64,000 nt of DNA, taken from the NCBI GenBank assembly GCA_021496925.1, contig CP053915.1, forward strand, positions 4,119,501-4,183,500. Direction: 5' to 3'. The notes below the pieces were generated by a model. That model saw only the letters and a list, made by a program, of their open reading frames with translations, was not told the DNA's origin and ran no database searches. A program made the translations under genes and the position numbers. The first letter of the stretch is position 1. Every line of letters begins with the position of its first letter. Below, in pieces: positions 17,973 to 26,756 of the stretch. The DNA comes from Acidovorax sp. YS12 (GTDB lineage Bacteria > Pseudomonadota > Gammaproteobacteria > Burkholderiales > Burkholderiaceae_C).

Positions 17973-19949
17973 TCAGCGGCTGACGGTCTGCAGCAGGCTG
18001 TCGAAGATGCTCTGGGCAATTTGCAGCATTTTGGCCGATGCCTGGTACGCCTGCTGGTACTGGATCAGCTTGGCCGCTTCCTCGTCGAGGTTGACGCCGG
18101 ACACCGCCACGCGCTGGCTTTCCAGGCTGTCGGCGATGCTGGTGGACATGTTGGCGGCGTACTGCGCGCTCTGCGTGCGCGTGCCGACCTGCGACATGGC
18201 GCTGGCCCAGCCATCCTGCAGCGTGGCGTTGTCGAACATCTGCGCATCGCGCAGGTTCATCAGCGCGCCGGCGTTGCCGGCATTGCGCTTGTAGGCGTCG
18301 CCGTACTGCGGGTCCAGCGCGTTGCCGACGTTCACCGTGTCGCCGGTCTTCGGTGTGCCCTGCAGCGTGATCTGCCAGCCGTTGAAGTTGATGGGCTGGC
18401 CCGAGACGTAGGGCTGGGCCGTGGCCAGCGTGGTCGGCGGGTTGCTGCCGCGGTTGAGCACGTCGTAGGTGGCCGGCGGCCCGGCATTGAACTGCAGCTG
18501 GATGCCGCCGGGGAAGGCGGGCGGCGTGGCCGTGTCGCCATTGGGCGGCAGCACCAGGCCGGGCGGGTTGGGCTGGCCCGTGGCCTTGAGTCCGGCCAAT
18601 TGCAGCGAGCCCGCGTTGGCCGTGCCCATGGCGGCGTTGATGGGGTTGGCGGCGGCCAGTTCGCTGGGGGCGTTGACCAGCGCCTGGACGTTGGCTGCGG
18701 TGTTGGCGAACGGCTTGAACAGGATGCGTTCGCCCGCGTTGCCGGCGGTGGTGACGTTGAAGGTCAGGCCGTCGATCTGCTGGCTGGCCAGGTCGGTCAG
18801 GTCGGTGAAGGCGGTGGCCTTGCCGTCCGACAGGCGCACCACCTGGCCTGCGGGCGGGGTGGTGAAGCGCACTTCGTAGTCCGAGGCGGCGAACTGGGTC
18901 GGGCTGCTGAAGGCGACGCTGCCCACGCCCGCGCCGCTGCTGTAGCCGGGCGCGCTGGTGGGTACGGCGAACAGGTCCTTGCCGAACTGGCCGTCGAGCG
19001 TGAGGCCGAGCTTGTTCTGCTCGTTCATGCTCATGCCGATGGCCTGCGCCATGCGCCCGAGCAGGTTGCGGCCCTCGGCCAGGTCGTTGTTGGCGAAGCG
19101 CAGCAGGCCGGTCACTTCGCCGCCGCCGAGCATGCTCTCGTTCAGCTCCAGCGGCGAGGCGCCGGGGCGGTTGAAGTACAAGGCCATCTTGCCGCTGCCG
19201 GGGAATTCGCTGGCCTCGCTCACCGACATCGGCGTGGCCGTGGTGCCCAGCACCAGCGGCTGGCTGCCGGCGATGAACAGGCCCACGGTGCCGTCGTCGG
19301 CGGGAATCTGCGTGGTCTGGATGTACTGGTTGAGCTCGCGGATGAGCTGGTCGCGCTTGTCCAGCAGGTCGTTGGGCACCTGGCCGTTGCCGGTGGCCGA
19401 GGCGATCTGCTCGTTCACGTCGGCAATGTTCTTGGCCAGGCTGTTGATCTTGGTGACGTTGTTCTTGAGCTGCTCGTTGACCGTGTTCTCGATGTCGTAG
19501 AGGCGGTCCGCGGCGGAGCGGAAGCGCGCAGCCGTCTCGCCCATGCGCGTCAGCGTCACGGTGCGCGCGGTCATGTCGGTGGGCGAGTTCAGGATGTCCG
19601 ACAGCGAGCCCAGCATGTCGGAAAGGGCTGTGCCCAGGCCGTCCTTGCCGCCCGAGAACACGTCCTGCATCTGCTCCAGGCGCTGCGCGCGCACCACGTC
19701 GGACGACTGCGCCGAGCCCGCCATGGCGGCCTGGCGCGTCAGCAGCTCGTTGTGGTTGCGCAGGATGGTCTGCACGTCCACGCCCTGGCCCACGTAGCCG
19801 TTGCCGGTGAACTGGCCCTGCACGGTGACCATCTGCGCCGACTGGCGCGAATAGCCGGGGGTGCTGACGTTGGCGATGTTGTGGCCGGTGGTCTGCAGGG
19901 CCACCTGGTTGGCTATCAGGGCGCGGGCGCCGACGTTCAAGAGGCTCAT
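17973..19949 (-). CDS. flgK: Flagellar hook-associated protein 1
   Basis: 658 residues. The N-terminus SLLNVGARALIANQVALQTTGHNIANVSTPGYSRQ is the classic rod/hook/HAP signature, and the C-terminus (SGVNLDEEAAKLIQYQQAYQASAKMLQ) completes the coiled coil. It caps the hook and joins FlgL at the filament base. The ribosome site AAGGAC precedes the ATG. The gene lies between flgJ and flgL in the standard order. Confidence 0.95.
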   Translation of the reverse strand: MSLLNVGARALIANQVALQTTGHNIANVSTPGYSRQSAQMVTVQGQFTGNGYVGQGVDVQTILRNHNELLTRQAAMAGSAQSSDVVRAQRLEQMQDVFSGGKDGLGTALSDMLGSLSDILNSPTDMTARTVTLTRMGETAARFRSAADRLYDIENTVNEQLKNNVTKINSLAKNIADVNEQIASATGNGQVPNDLLDKRDQLIRELNQYIQTTQIPADDGTVGLFIAGSQPLVLGTTATPMSVSEASEFPGSGKMALYFNRPGASPLELNESMLGGGEVTGLLRFANNDLAEGRNLLGRMAQAIGMSMNEQNKLGLTLDGQFGKDLFAVPTSAPGYSSGAGVGSVAFSSPTQFAASDYEVRFTTPPAGQVVRLSDGKATAFTDLTDLASQQIDGLTFNVTTAGNAGERILFKPFANTAANVQALVNAPSELAAANPINAAMGTANAGSLQLAGLKATGQPNPPGLVLPPNGDTATPPAFPGGIQLQFNAGPPATYDVLNRGSNPPTTLATAQPYVSGQPINFNGWQITLQGTPKTGDTVNVGNALDPQYGDAYKRNAGNAGALMNLRDAQMFDNATLQDGWASAMSQVGTRTQSAQYAANMSTSIADSLESQRVAVSGVNLDEEAAKLIQYQQAYQASAKMLQIAQSIFDSLLQTVSR

Positions 19950-19968
19950 GGTTCAGGTCCTTGGCGTT

Positions 19969-20868
19969 TCAGGCTTGCGCGCGGCCCACCCGCAGGGTGC
20001 TCTGGATGGCGCGGCTGAGCTTGCTGGCGTATTCGGGGTCGGTGGCGTAGCCGGCCTTCTGCAGCTCGGTGGCGTAGGCCACGGCGGAGCCGACCTTGCC
20101 GCGCGCCTTCTCGTAGCGCGGGTTGTCGTTGATGAGGCGGGCGTAGTCGCGGAACGAGTCCTCGTAGGAGTCGTAGGCGCGGAACTTGGCCGTGACCTTG
20201 CGCGCCACGCCGTTGATGTATTCGGTGGTGGTGACCTCGGCCACCTTGCCGGTCCAGCTCTTGCCGGCCTTGATGCCGAACAGGTTGTAGGCGGCGCTGC
20301 CGTCCTTGTGGCGGATCTCGCCCTTGCCCCAGCCGGTCTCGTGGCCGGCCTGGCCGAGCATGAAGCTGGCGGGAATGCCGCTGTCCTGCGCCACGCGCTC
20401 GGCCGTGGCGCGGTGGTGCTGCACGAAGGCGTCCAGCCCCTTGGGCGAGGGCGTGGTGCTGTTCTTCGTGCTGGCCGTGCGGCGCAGCGCGCTCGTGTCC
20501 AGGCTCAGCGTGGAGGGCACCGACAGCTCGGCCTCGGCGCCGCCCATCTGGCGCGTGAGCTGGCGCTGGATGGCTTCGGTCAGGCCGCCGGGCAGGCCCG
20601 ACATCTGCACCGACAGCTGCTGGTCGTACAGGTCGTTGGCCAGGTTGCCCTCGGCGCCGTCGAGCAGGCCGGACTTCATCGTCGCCTCGCGCATGCTCTT
20701 GATCATTTCGCGCATGAACAGCGATTCGAACTGCTTCGCGGCTTCGCGCGCTGCCTCGGGGCTGTTCTGGCCGGCCTGCACCTTGAGCGCGTTGAGCGCG
20801 CGTCCGTCGGCCGCCAGGGCCTGGCTGGCCATGGTGTTGCCGGCAGGCAGGGTGCTGGTGTAGGCCAT
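19969..20868 (-). CDS. flgJ: Flagellar rod assembly protein / peptidoglycan hydrolase
   Basis: 299 residues. The N-terminal rod-assembly domain contains EAAKQFESLFMREMIKSMREA (about 42-62). The C-terminal muramidase domain (about 145-295) has SGIPASFMLGQAGHETGWGKGE with the catalytic Glu, and YNLFGIKAG. It lets the rod pass through the cell wall in the periplasm. The ATG at 20868 is chosen because a strong GGAGGTGAT site spans the end of flgI just before it; the two genes are 2 bp apart. Confidence 0.94.
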   Translation of the reverse strand: MAYTSTLPAGNTMASQALAADGRALNALKVQAGQNSPEAAREAAKQFESLFMREMIKSMREATMKSGLLDGAEGNLANDLYDQQLSVQMSGLPGGLTEAIQRQLTRQMGGAEAELSVPSTLSLDTSALRRTASTKNSTTPSPKGLDAFVQHHRATAERVAQDSGIPASFMLGQAGHETGWGKGEIRHKDGSAAYNLFGIKAGKSWTGKVAEVTTTEYINGVARKVTAKFRAYDSYEDSFRDYARLINDNPRYEKARGKVGSAVAYATELQKAGYATDPEYASKLSRAIQSTLRVGRAQA

Positions 20869-20870
20869 GG

Positions 20871-21995
20871 CTAGATCACCTCCAGCTCGGCGTTGAGCGC
20901 GCCGGCGGCCTTGATGGCCTGCAGGATGGCCAGCAGGTCCTGCGGCGTGGCGCCCAGGGTGTTGATGGCGCGCACCACGTCGGCCAGTTGCGGCGAGGGC
21001 GGCAGCGTCATCATGATGCCGGGCTCCTGCTTGATCTGGATGTCGCTCTTCTGCGCCACCACGGTCTGGCCTTGCGACAGCGGGTTGGGCTGGCTGATGA
21101 CCGGCGTGCTGCTGATGGTGATGGCCAGGTTGCCGTGCGCGATGGCGCAGGGGCCCAGCGTCACGGCCTGGTTGAGCACGATGGAGCCGGTGCGCGCGTT
21201 GATGACCACCTTGGCGGCGGGCGTGGCGTCGGCCACCTGCAGCTCCTCCAGCTCGGCGATGAAGTTGACGCGCGCGCCCGGCTCCAGCGGGGCGTTGACC
21301 TGCACGGTGCGCCCGTCCAGCGCCGTGGCCGTGCCCGCGCCCGCGCGGTTGTTGATGGCCTGGGCCACCTTGCGCGCGGTCTGGAAGTCCGAGGCGTTCA
21401 GCCCCAGCGTGATGGTGCTGCCCTCGTGCAGCGGCGTGGGCACAGCGCGCTCCACCTGCGCGCCCTCGGGCACGCGGCCCGCGCTCAGGTGGTTGATCTG
21501 CACCTTGCTGCCGCCGGCCGACGCGCCCGCGCCGCCCACCACCACGTTGCCCTGGGCCAGGGCGTAGATCTCGCCGTCGGCGCCGCGCAGCGGCGTGGCG
21601 ATCAGCGTGCCGCCGCGCAGCGACTTGGCGTTGCCGATGGAGGAGACGTTGATGTCGATGAACTGCCCCGGCTGCGCGAACGCCGGCAGCTGCGCCGTGA
21701 CGATCACCGTGGCCACGTTCTTGAGCTGCGGCGCCGTGGTGCCCGGCGGCAGCGTGATGCCCATCTGCTGCAGGTAGTTCTGCACCGCCTGGGTGGTGAT
21801 GGGCATCTGCGTGGTCTGGTCGCCCGTGCCATCCAGGCCCACCACCAGGCCATAGCCCGTGAGCTGGTTGCTGCGCACGCCTTGCACGGCAGCCACTTCC
21901 TTGATGCGCAGGGCGTGCGCGGGCAGGCTCCAGGCACTGGCCAGCAGTGCCAGCAGCAGCCAGGGGGCGAGACGTGGGAAGGGCAAGGCTCTCAT
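20871..21995 (-). CDS. flgI: Flagellar P-ring protein
   Basis: 374 residues with a signal peptide (about 1-28) and the P-ring sequence: RIKEVAAVQGVRSNQLTGYGLVVGLDGTGD, AVQNYLQQMGITLPPG, and the C-terminal LADVVRAINTLGATPQDLLAILQAIKAAGAL. It builds the periplasmic ring around the rod. It is the first flagellar gene here; flgH and the earlier flg genes are not upstream, where the divergent xerC lies. Confidence 0.95.
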   Translation of the reverse strand: MRALPFPRLAPWLLLALLASAWSLPAHALRIKEVAAVQGVRSNQLTGYGLVVGLDGTGDQTTQMPITTQAVQNYLQQMGITLPPGTTAPQLKNVATVIVTAQLPAFAQPGQFIDINVSSIGNAKSLRGGTLIATPLRGADGEIYALAQGNVVVGGAGASAGGSKVQINHLSAGRVPEGAQVERAVPTPLHEGSTITLGLNASDFQTARKVAQAINNRAGAGTATALDGRTVQVNAPLEPGARVNFIAELEELQVADATPAAKVVINARTGSIVLNQAVTLGPCAIAHGNLAITISSTPVISQPNPLSQGQTVVAQKSDIQIKQEPGIMMTLPPSPQLADVVRAINTLGATPQDLLAILQAIKAAGALNAELEVI

Positions 21996-22058
21996 GGCGT
22001 TTGATTGTGGTCAGGCAGCGCTTTGGCAAAGCGGCGAAAAGAGGGGGCGAGGGGGCGC

Positions 22059-22066
22059 TTATCGGC
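22059..22066 (-). promoter_or_regulatory. Possible flagellar sigma-28 -10 element before flgI
   Basis: On the minus strand this reads GCCGATAA, an exact match to the sigma-28 (FliA) -10 consensus, about 64 bp before the flgI start. No good TAAAGTTT-like -35 box is found at the expected 11-bp spacing, so the call is tentative. Confidence 0.3.
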
Positions 22067-22120
22067 GGGATCGGGCGCGCGGCGGGCTTCACGCCGGGCC
22101 CCAGGCATGCCGGCGTGGCT

Positions 22121-22179
22121 TTCAAGCCTTTTTGGCCTCCGGCGCGCACCAGGCAAGCGCTATCAGCTATCATTTTTTC
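22121..22179. repeat. Dispersed repeat copy upstream of xerC
   Basis: It carries TTCAAGCC, TTTTGGCCTCC and CAAGCGCTATCAGCTATCAT in the usual order. It ends four bases before the xerC start codon and replaces any normal ribosome site there. Confidence 0.8.
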
Positions 22180-22183
22180 AACC

Positions 22184-23155
22184 ATGCCGCCGCCAAACAC
22201 CCCCCCGGAATTGCCCGACGAAGCCCTGCGCTACCTGGCGCACGTGCGCGTGGAAAAGCGCCTGGCCGCGCGCACGCTGGCGCTGTACACGCAGGACCTG
22301 CTGCGCCTGCAGCAGTACGCGCAGGCGGCGGGCCTGCCGCTGCTGCAGCTCACCAGCGGGCACCTGCGCCGCTTCATCGCGCAGATGCACGGCGGCGGGC
22401 GCAGCGCGCGCGGCATCGCGCTCATCCTCTCGGGCTGGCGCGGCTTCTACCGCTGGGCGGCGCGCCAGGGGCTGGCCGAGCACAACCCTGCGCAGGGCCT
22501 GCGCGCGCCCAAGGCGCCCAAGCCCTTGCCCAAGGCCCTGGCGGTGGACGACGCCGTGCGCCTGGCGGATTTCGCGCAGCCCGGCGAAGACCCGTGGGCC
22601 GAGGCGCGCGACGCCGCCATGGTGGAGCTGCTGTACGGCTGCGGCCTGCGCGTGGGCGAGCTGGTGGGCCTGGACGTGGCCGCCAGCCCCGCCGCGCACC
22701 AGCAGGGGCGCGGCTGGATCGACCTCGACGCGGCCGAGGCCCACGTCTTCGGCAAGGGCAGCAAGCGCCGCAGCCTGCCCGTGGGCCGCGCCGCGCTGGC
22801 GGCGCTGCGCGCCTGGCTGGCGCTGCGCGAACAGCCCTTCGGCGCGCGGCTGGCGGACGGCGCGCTGTTCGTGGGCCGGCGCGGCGCGCGCCTGTCAGCC
22901 GCGTCAGTGTGGGCGCGCCTGCGCCAGCGCGGCCAGCAGGCCGGGCTGAGCACGCCCGTGCATCCGCACATGCTGCGCCACTCGTTCGCCAGCCACCTGC
23001 TGCAGTCCAGCGGCGACCTGCGCGCGGTGCAGGAACTGCTGGGCCACGCCAGCATCACCACCACGCAGGCCTATACCCGGCTCGACTTTCAGCACCTGGC
23101 CCGGGTGTACGACCAGGCGCACCCCCGCGCAAAAAAGAAGCCCTCACCCCCCTGA
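22184..23155 (+). CDS. xerC: Tyrosine recombinase XerC
   Basis: 323 residues. XerC, with XerD, resolves chromosome dimers at dif. Catalytic residues of the family are visible: Arg in YGCGLRVGE (near 155), HPHMLRHSFASHLL (near 261-274), His in LLGHAS and Tyr in TTQAYT (near 296). The tail LDFQHLARVYDQAHPRAKKK is diagnostic of XerC rather than XerD. The stop codon and last residues (PSPP) come from the start of the long GC-rich repeat. The ATG at 22184 is chosen because upstream in-frame codons run through a dispersed repeat. Confidence 0.92.
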   Translation: MPPPNTPPELPDEALRYLAHVRVEKRLAARTLALYTQDLLRLQQYAQAAGLPLLQLTSGHLRRFIAQMHGGGRSARGIALILSGWRGFYRWAARQGLAEHNPAQGLRAPKAPKPLPKALAVDDAVRLADFAQPGEDPWAEARDAAMVELLYGCGLRVGELVGLDVAASPAAHQQGRGWIDLDAAEAHVFGKGSKRRSLPVGRAALAALRAWLALREQPFGARLADGALFVGRRGARLSAASVWARLRQRGQQAGLSTPVHPHMLRHSFASHLLQSSGDLRAVQELLGHASITTTQAYTRLDFQHLARVYDQAHPRAKKKPSPP

Positions 23156-23277
23156 GCGGCTGCGCCGCTTCCCCCCGCTCTCGCGCTTCGCGCGGGCAGG
23201 GGGACGATGCCCGCGTGGCGGGGCGGCCCTTGCGCGGCGTCCGCTGGCTTGGGCCGCGTCAGTTTCAGGTGCCGTGC
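23145..23277. repeat. GC-rich ~130-bp intergenic repeat, copy 1
   Basis: It begins CCCCCCTGAGCGGCTGCGCC, includes the stem GAGCGGCTGCGCCGCTT and a pyrimidine run later mirrored by GCAGGGGGACGA, and continues with CTTGCGCGGCGTCCGCTGGC and CGTCAGTTTCAGGTGCCGTG. A second copy lies at 28449-28600. It supplies the TGA stop of xerC. Confidence 0.8.
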
Positions 23278-23345
23278 TTTTGCTCCTGTTTCAGGAGCTG
23301 CTTGCGCTTTCCTGGCGGGCGTTAGGGTCCGATTTGGTCTTTAAT
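23278..23345. repeat. Dispersed repeat copy after the kinase-like gene
   Basis: Family features TTTTGCTCCTGTTTC, AGCTGCTTGCGCTTTCCTGG, CGGGCGTTAGGG and CCGATTTGG are in order. Read in reverse, its end provides the TAA stop of the kinase-like gene (23341-23343). It abuts the 130-bp repeat. Confidence 0.8.
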
Positions 23346-24807
23346 CCGCGGCGGCGCCGGGCAGGCGCACGTGGAATACCGTGCCGCCCTCCGCATCCCC
23401 TGCTGCGTCGATGCTGCCGCCCTGGGCCTGCAGCGCCTGGTCGGCCTCGCGCAGGGCCTGGGCGTGCGCCGTGGGCCCGGTGGCCGGGCCGTGGGTGTGG
23501 ATGGCGATGTGCAGGGCCTGGGGCGCATCGGCGTCGGCGGCGATGCGCAGGGTCTGCCCTTTGGGCGCGCTGGCGATGGCATGGGCCAGCACCTGGCGCA
23601 GCGCCTGGGCCAGCGGTTCGGCGGGTGCGGCCAGGGGCAGCGGGGCGGCGCCCAGTTGCAGCTTGAGCGGCAGGCGCTTGCGTTCGAGCTGGGGGCTGAG
23701 TTCGGCCGCCAGGTCTTCCAGCAGGTCGCGCACGTCCACGGTGGCGGGCGGCGCGGGGGCGGCGGGCGCGGGCAGGGCCGGGGCGGGAGGCTCCGGCGCG
23801 GCGGCCTGTGGTGGTGCGGGTGGCGCGGGTGGCGGTTCTTGCCATGCACCGGGGGCAGGCTGCGCCATGGGGCGCCGCCGCGCACTGCGCCAGGCGATGG
23901 CAATCGCCAGGGCCAGCAGCGCCAGCCCCGCGCCGAGGCCGGCCAGCGGCTGGCGCTGGGCGGCGAGCCAGCGCTGCAGGCGCTGCGCGCCAGGCTGCGC
24001 CGCCAGGGCCACCACGGGGTGGGCGGGCGCGCTCTGCCAGGCCACCCATTGGACGGCGGTGGGGCCGGGGATCTCTGCCACGCCCTGCGCGGCCGCGGGC
24101 TGCGCGGCCAGGTAGGGGGCGAACAGCGCGTGGCCGTGCAGGCTGCCGCCGGGGGGCAGCGCGGCGGCGCCCGCCTGCGCCAGCAGGCTGCCGTCCGGGC
24201 GCGCCAGCAGCACCTGGGTGCCCGGGGCGCTGGCCTCCAGCAGCGCGGGCGGCGGGGCGAACGCGCCGGGGTCGAGCTGGGCGATGAGCAGGGCGTAGGC
24301 CTGCGGCGCCAGCCGCACGCGCCGCACCAGGGTCAGATGGTCCGCGCTGCTGGCCGTCAGGGTCGTGCGCCCGTCCTGCAGGGGCTGCGCCAGCAGCGGG
24401 CGCAGATCGATGCGGCGGCCCAGGTCGGCCGGGGCGGTCGTGGCCAGCACCAGGCCCTGCATGTCCACCAGGGCCAGGCCGCGCAGCGCGGGCTGGCCGC
24501 GCAGCGCCTGGTACTGCACGGCCTGGAGGCTGCTCCAGGCGTCGGGGGCCTGCACCAGGTCGGTGGCCAGCTGGTCCAGCGTGCGTTCGCTGGCTTCGAG
24601 CACGGCCGAGGCATGGGCCTGGGCCAGGCGCGCCAGCAGGGCCAGTTGCTGGCGCTCGCGCAGCTCCAGCTGGGCCTGGGCATGCCACAGCAGCGCCAGG
24701 CCGCCCGCGCCCACGGCCAGGAGCAGCGCCAGGCCGCAGGCCAGGATGCGGGCGCTGGCGGCGTGGATGGCATGGGGGCGGGCGGGGGCGTGCGAGGGGG
24801 CGTTCAC
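23341..24807 (-). CDS. Degenerate sensor-histidine-kinase-like membrane protein
   Basis: 488 residues from a GTG start. Layout: a membrane helix (about 20-42), a periplasmic sensing region (about 43-270), a second helix (about 272-292), a Pro/Ala-rich linker (about 300-350), then a domain resembling a worn histidine-kinase ATPase region (LAQALRQVLAHAIASAPKGQ, GGTVFHVRLPG at the end). The phospho-acceptor His box and the Asn of the N box are not seen, so kinase activity is doubtful. No response regulator gene is adjacent. The role is unknown; a sensor that binds a partner through the C-terminal domain is one option. Confidence 0.65.
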   Translation of the reverse strand: MNAPSHAPARPHAIHAASARILACGLALLLAVGAGGLALLWHAQAQLELRERQQLALLARLAQAHASAVLEASERTLDQLATDLVQAPDAWSSLQAVQYQALRGQPALRGLALVDMQGLVLATTAPADLGRRIDLRPLLAQPLQDGRTTLTASSADHLTLVRRVRLAPQAYALLIAQLDPGAFAPPPALLEASAPGTQVLLARPDGSLLAQAGAAALPPGGSLHGHALFAPYLAAQPAAAQGVAEIPGPTAVQWVAWQSAPAHPVVALAAQPGAQRLQRWLAAQRQPLAGLGAGLALLALAIAIAWRSARRRPMAQPAPGAWQEPPPAPPAPPQAAAPEPPAPALPAPAAPAPPATVDVRDLLEDLAAELSPQLERKRLPLKLQLGAAPLPLAAPAEPLAQALRQVLAHAIASAPKGQTLRIAADADAPQALHIAIHTHGPATGPTAHAQALREADQALQAQGGSIDAAGDAEGGTVFHVRLPGAAAD

Positions 24808-24869
24808 GTCGGCGGGCCGTCGAAGAGGGAAGGCGCAGTGTAGGGCTTGACAGCTCCGCTACAGTTATT

Positions 24870-24905
24870 CCATTCCCTGATCCATTCCCCGATCCATCGA
24901 CTGAC
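24870..24905. repeat. 12-bp tandem repeat before the COG0523 gene
   Basis: CCATTCCCTGAT (24870-24881) and CCATTCCCCGAT (24882-24893) differ at one base, with a partial third unit starting CCATCGACTGA. A TTGACA hexamer (24847-24852) lies just upstream. This may be part of the promoter region or simple slippage. Confidence 0.55.
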
Positions 24906-24915
24906 AAGGCTTTCC

Positions 24916-25995
24916 ATGTCCCTGATTCCTACCACCATCCTGACCGGTTTCCTGGGCTCGGGCAAGACGACGCTGCTCAAGCGCGTGCTCTCCGAGGCCC
25001 ATGGCCAGAAGATCGCCGTGATCGAGAACGAGTTCGGCGAGGAGAACATCGACAACGACATCCTCGTGACCGAGTCGAAGGAGCAGATCGTGCAGATGAG
25101 CAACGGCTGCATCTGCTGCACCATCCGCGAAGACCTGCGCGAGACGCTGCAGCTGCTGGCGGCCAAGCGGCGCAAGGGCCTGCTGGATTTCGAGCGCGTG
25201 GTGATCGAGACCACCGGCCTGGCCGACCCGGGGCCGGTAGTGCAGACCTTCTTCATGGACGACGAGATCGCCGAGTGCTACCTCGTGGACTCCATCATCA
25301 CGCTGGTGGACGCCAAGCACGCCAGCCAGCAGCTCGACGACCGCCAGGAGGCGCGCCGCCAGGTGGGCTTCGCCGACCAGATCTTCCTCTCCAAGACCGA
25401 CCTGGTGAGCGCGGCCGAGCAGGAGGCGCTGGTGCACCGCCTCAGGCACATGAACCCGCGCGCGCCCATCGAGGCCGTGCATTTCGGCGAGGTGCCGCTG
25501 GCCAAGGTGCTCGACCTACGCGGCTTCAACCTCAATGCCAAGCTCGACATCGACCCCGGCTTCCTCCAGGAAAGCGACCACGACCACGATCACTGCGGCC
25601 ACGACCACGGGCATTGCACCCATGAACACCACGGCCATGCGCACGGCGCGCATTGCGACCACCCCGCGCACCAGCATGGCCATCACCACCACCATGACGA
25701 CGACGTGAAGAGCTTCGTCTACCGCGCCGAGCGGCCGTTCGACCCCGCCAAGCTGGAGGATTTTCTCGGCGCGATTGTCAACATTTATGGCCCGCGCATG
25801 CTGCGCTACAAGGGCGTGCTGCACATGCAGGGCACCGAGCGCAAGGTGATTTTCCAGGGCGTGCACCAGCTCATGGGCAGCGACCTGGGCCCGCAGTGGG
25901 CCGAGGGCGAGGCGCGGCAGAGCCGCATGGTGTTCATCGGCATCGACCTGCCGCAGGACATTCTGCGCCAGGGCCTGGAGCAATGCCTAGTGTGA
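24916..25995 (+). CDS. COG0523/CobW-family metal-chaperone GTPase
   Basis: 359 residues. The G1 loop GFLGSGKTTLL starts at residue 11, the metal-binding CxCC motif (NGCICCTIRED) lies near 65-75, ETTGLADPGPV near 107 and SKTDLV near 162. A His/Asp-rich stretch (about 220-262) suggests zinc or another divalent metal binding, followed by the CobW C-terminal domain. Such proteins deliver metals to target enzymes using GTP. The ATG at 24916 has an AAGG ribosome site; an upstream ATG at 24847 reads through the 12-bp tandem repeat and is unlikely. dksA follows. Confidence 0.88.
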   Translation: MSLIPTTILTGFLGSGKTTLLKRVLSEAHGQKIAVIENEFGEENIDNDILVTESKEQIVQMSNGCICCTIREDLRETLQLLAAKRRKGLLDFERVVIETTGLADPGPVVQTFFMDDEIAECYLVDSIITLVDAKHASQQLDDRQEARRQVGFADQIFLSKTDLVSAAEQEALVHRLRHMNPRAPIEAVHFGEVPLAKVLDLRGFNLNAKLDIDPGFLQESDHDHDHCGHDHGHCTHEHHGHAHGAHCDHPAHQHGHHHHHDDDVKSFVYRAERPFDPAKLEDFLGAIVNIYGPRMLRYKGVLHMQGTERKVIFQGVHQLMGSDLGPQWAEGEARQSRMVFIGIDLPQDILRQGLEQCLV

Positions 25996-26054
25996 TGACA
26001 CGGCGCGTGTGTCGCATATCCGACAGCCGGGCCGGGGCCGCGCGGCGGGGTGGC

Positions 26055-26060
26055 TACAAT
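26055..26060 (+). promoter_or_regulatory. Possible -10 box of the dksA promoter
   Basis: TACAAT lies about 155 bp before the dksA start in a 220-bp gap. No clear -35 hexamer stands 17 bp upstream. Confidence 0.25.
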
Positions 26061-26215
26061 CGCGCCGCCGCGCACTTACCCGGCGCCCCAGACAGGCTGG
26101 GCCGGGTACTTGTGCGCAACGCCCGGGCTTCTTCACGTTTGGCCCGATTGAACGTACCATGCTTGGCCCAGGGGGCGCCCCACGCCTTCCGCCAACGTCA
26201 GTGATCCCGAAGACC

Positions 26216-26707
26216 ATGCCTACGACCCTGCAAGCGAAGCCCTCCCCCGCCAAGCGCGACCCCAAGCTGGCGAACAACTGGAAGACCAAGCCCGCCGAGG
26301 AGCTGACGGACGAAGAAGTGCTCGCCATGCCCGACAGCGAGTACATGAACGACAAGCAAATGGCGTTCTTCCGCCACAAGCTGGCGCTGCTCAAGCAGGA
26401 CATGCACCACAACGCCGGCGAAACCACCGAGCACCTGCGTGAGGACACCGTGGTCGTGCCCGACCCGGCCGACCGCGCCACCATCGAGGAAGAGCACGCG
26501 CTGGAGCTGCGCACGCGCGACCGCGAGCGCAAGCTGCTCAAGAAGATCGAGCAGTCGATCGCGCGCATCGACGCGGGCGACTACGGCTACTGCGACGAGA
26601 CCGGCGAGCCCATCGGCGTGGGCCGCCTGCTGGCGCGCCCCACGGCCACGCTGTCGCTGGAGGCGCAGCAGCGCCGCGAGCTCAAGCAGAAGATGTTCGG
26701 GGATTGA
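26216..26707 (+). CDS. dksA: RNA polymerase-binding transcription factor DksA (cysteine-poor form)
   Basis: 163 residues. DksA binds the RNA polymerase secondary channel and acts with ppGpp in the stringent response. The coiled-coil tip DPADRATIEEEHAL (about 81-95) keeps the key Asp residues. The C-terminal zinc-finger region reads YGYCDETGEPIG and ATLSLEAQ, so only one of four usual cysteines remains and zinc binding is unlikely. The gene follows the COG0523 gene and precedes the STAS-domain gene. The start is set at the ATG nearest the conserved N-terminus. Confidence 0.92.
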   Translation: MPTTLQAKPSPAKRDPKLANNWKTKPAEELTDEEVLAMPDSEYMNDKQMAFFRHKLALLKQDMHHNAGETTEHLREDTVVVPDPADRATIEEEHALELRTRDRERKLLKKIEQSIARIDAGDYGYCDETGEPIGVGRLLARPTATLSLEAQQRRELKQKMFGD

Positions 26708-26756
26708 GCCCGCTGCTGGACCACACAAGGGCCGCAGCACGGAGCGCCACCGCGTC

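Noticed and set aside
24847..24915. Earlier ATG start for the COG0523 gene
   Set aside because: The added residues are encoded by the 12-bp tandem repeat and overlap a TTGACA-like hexamer; the ATG at 24916 has a ribosome site and normal N-terminus.
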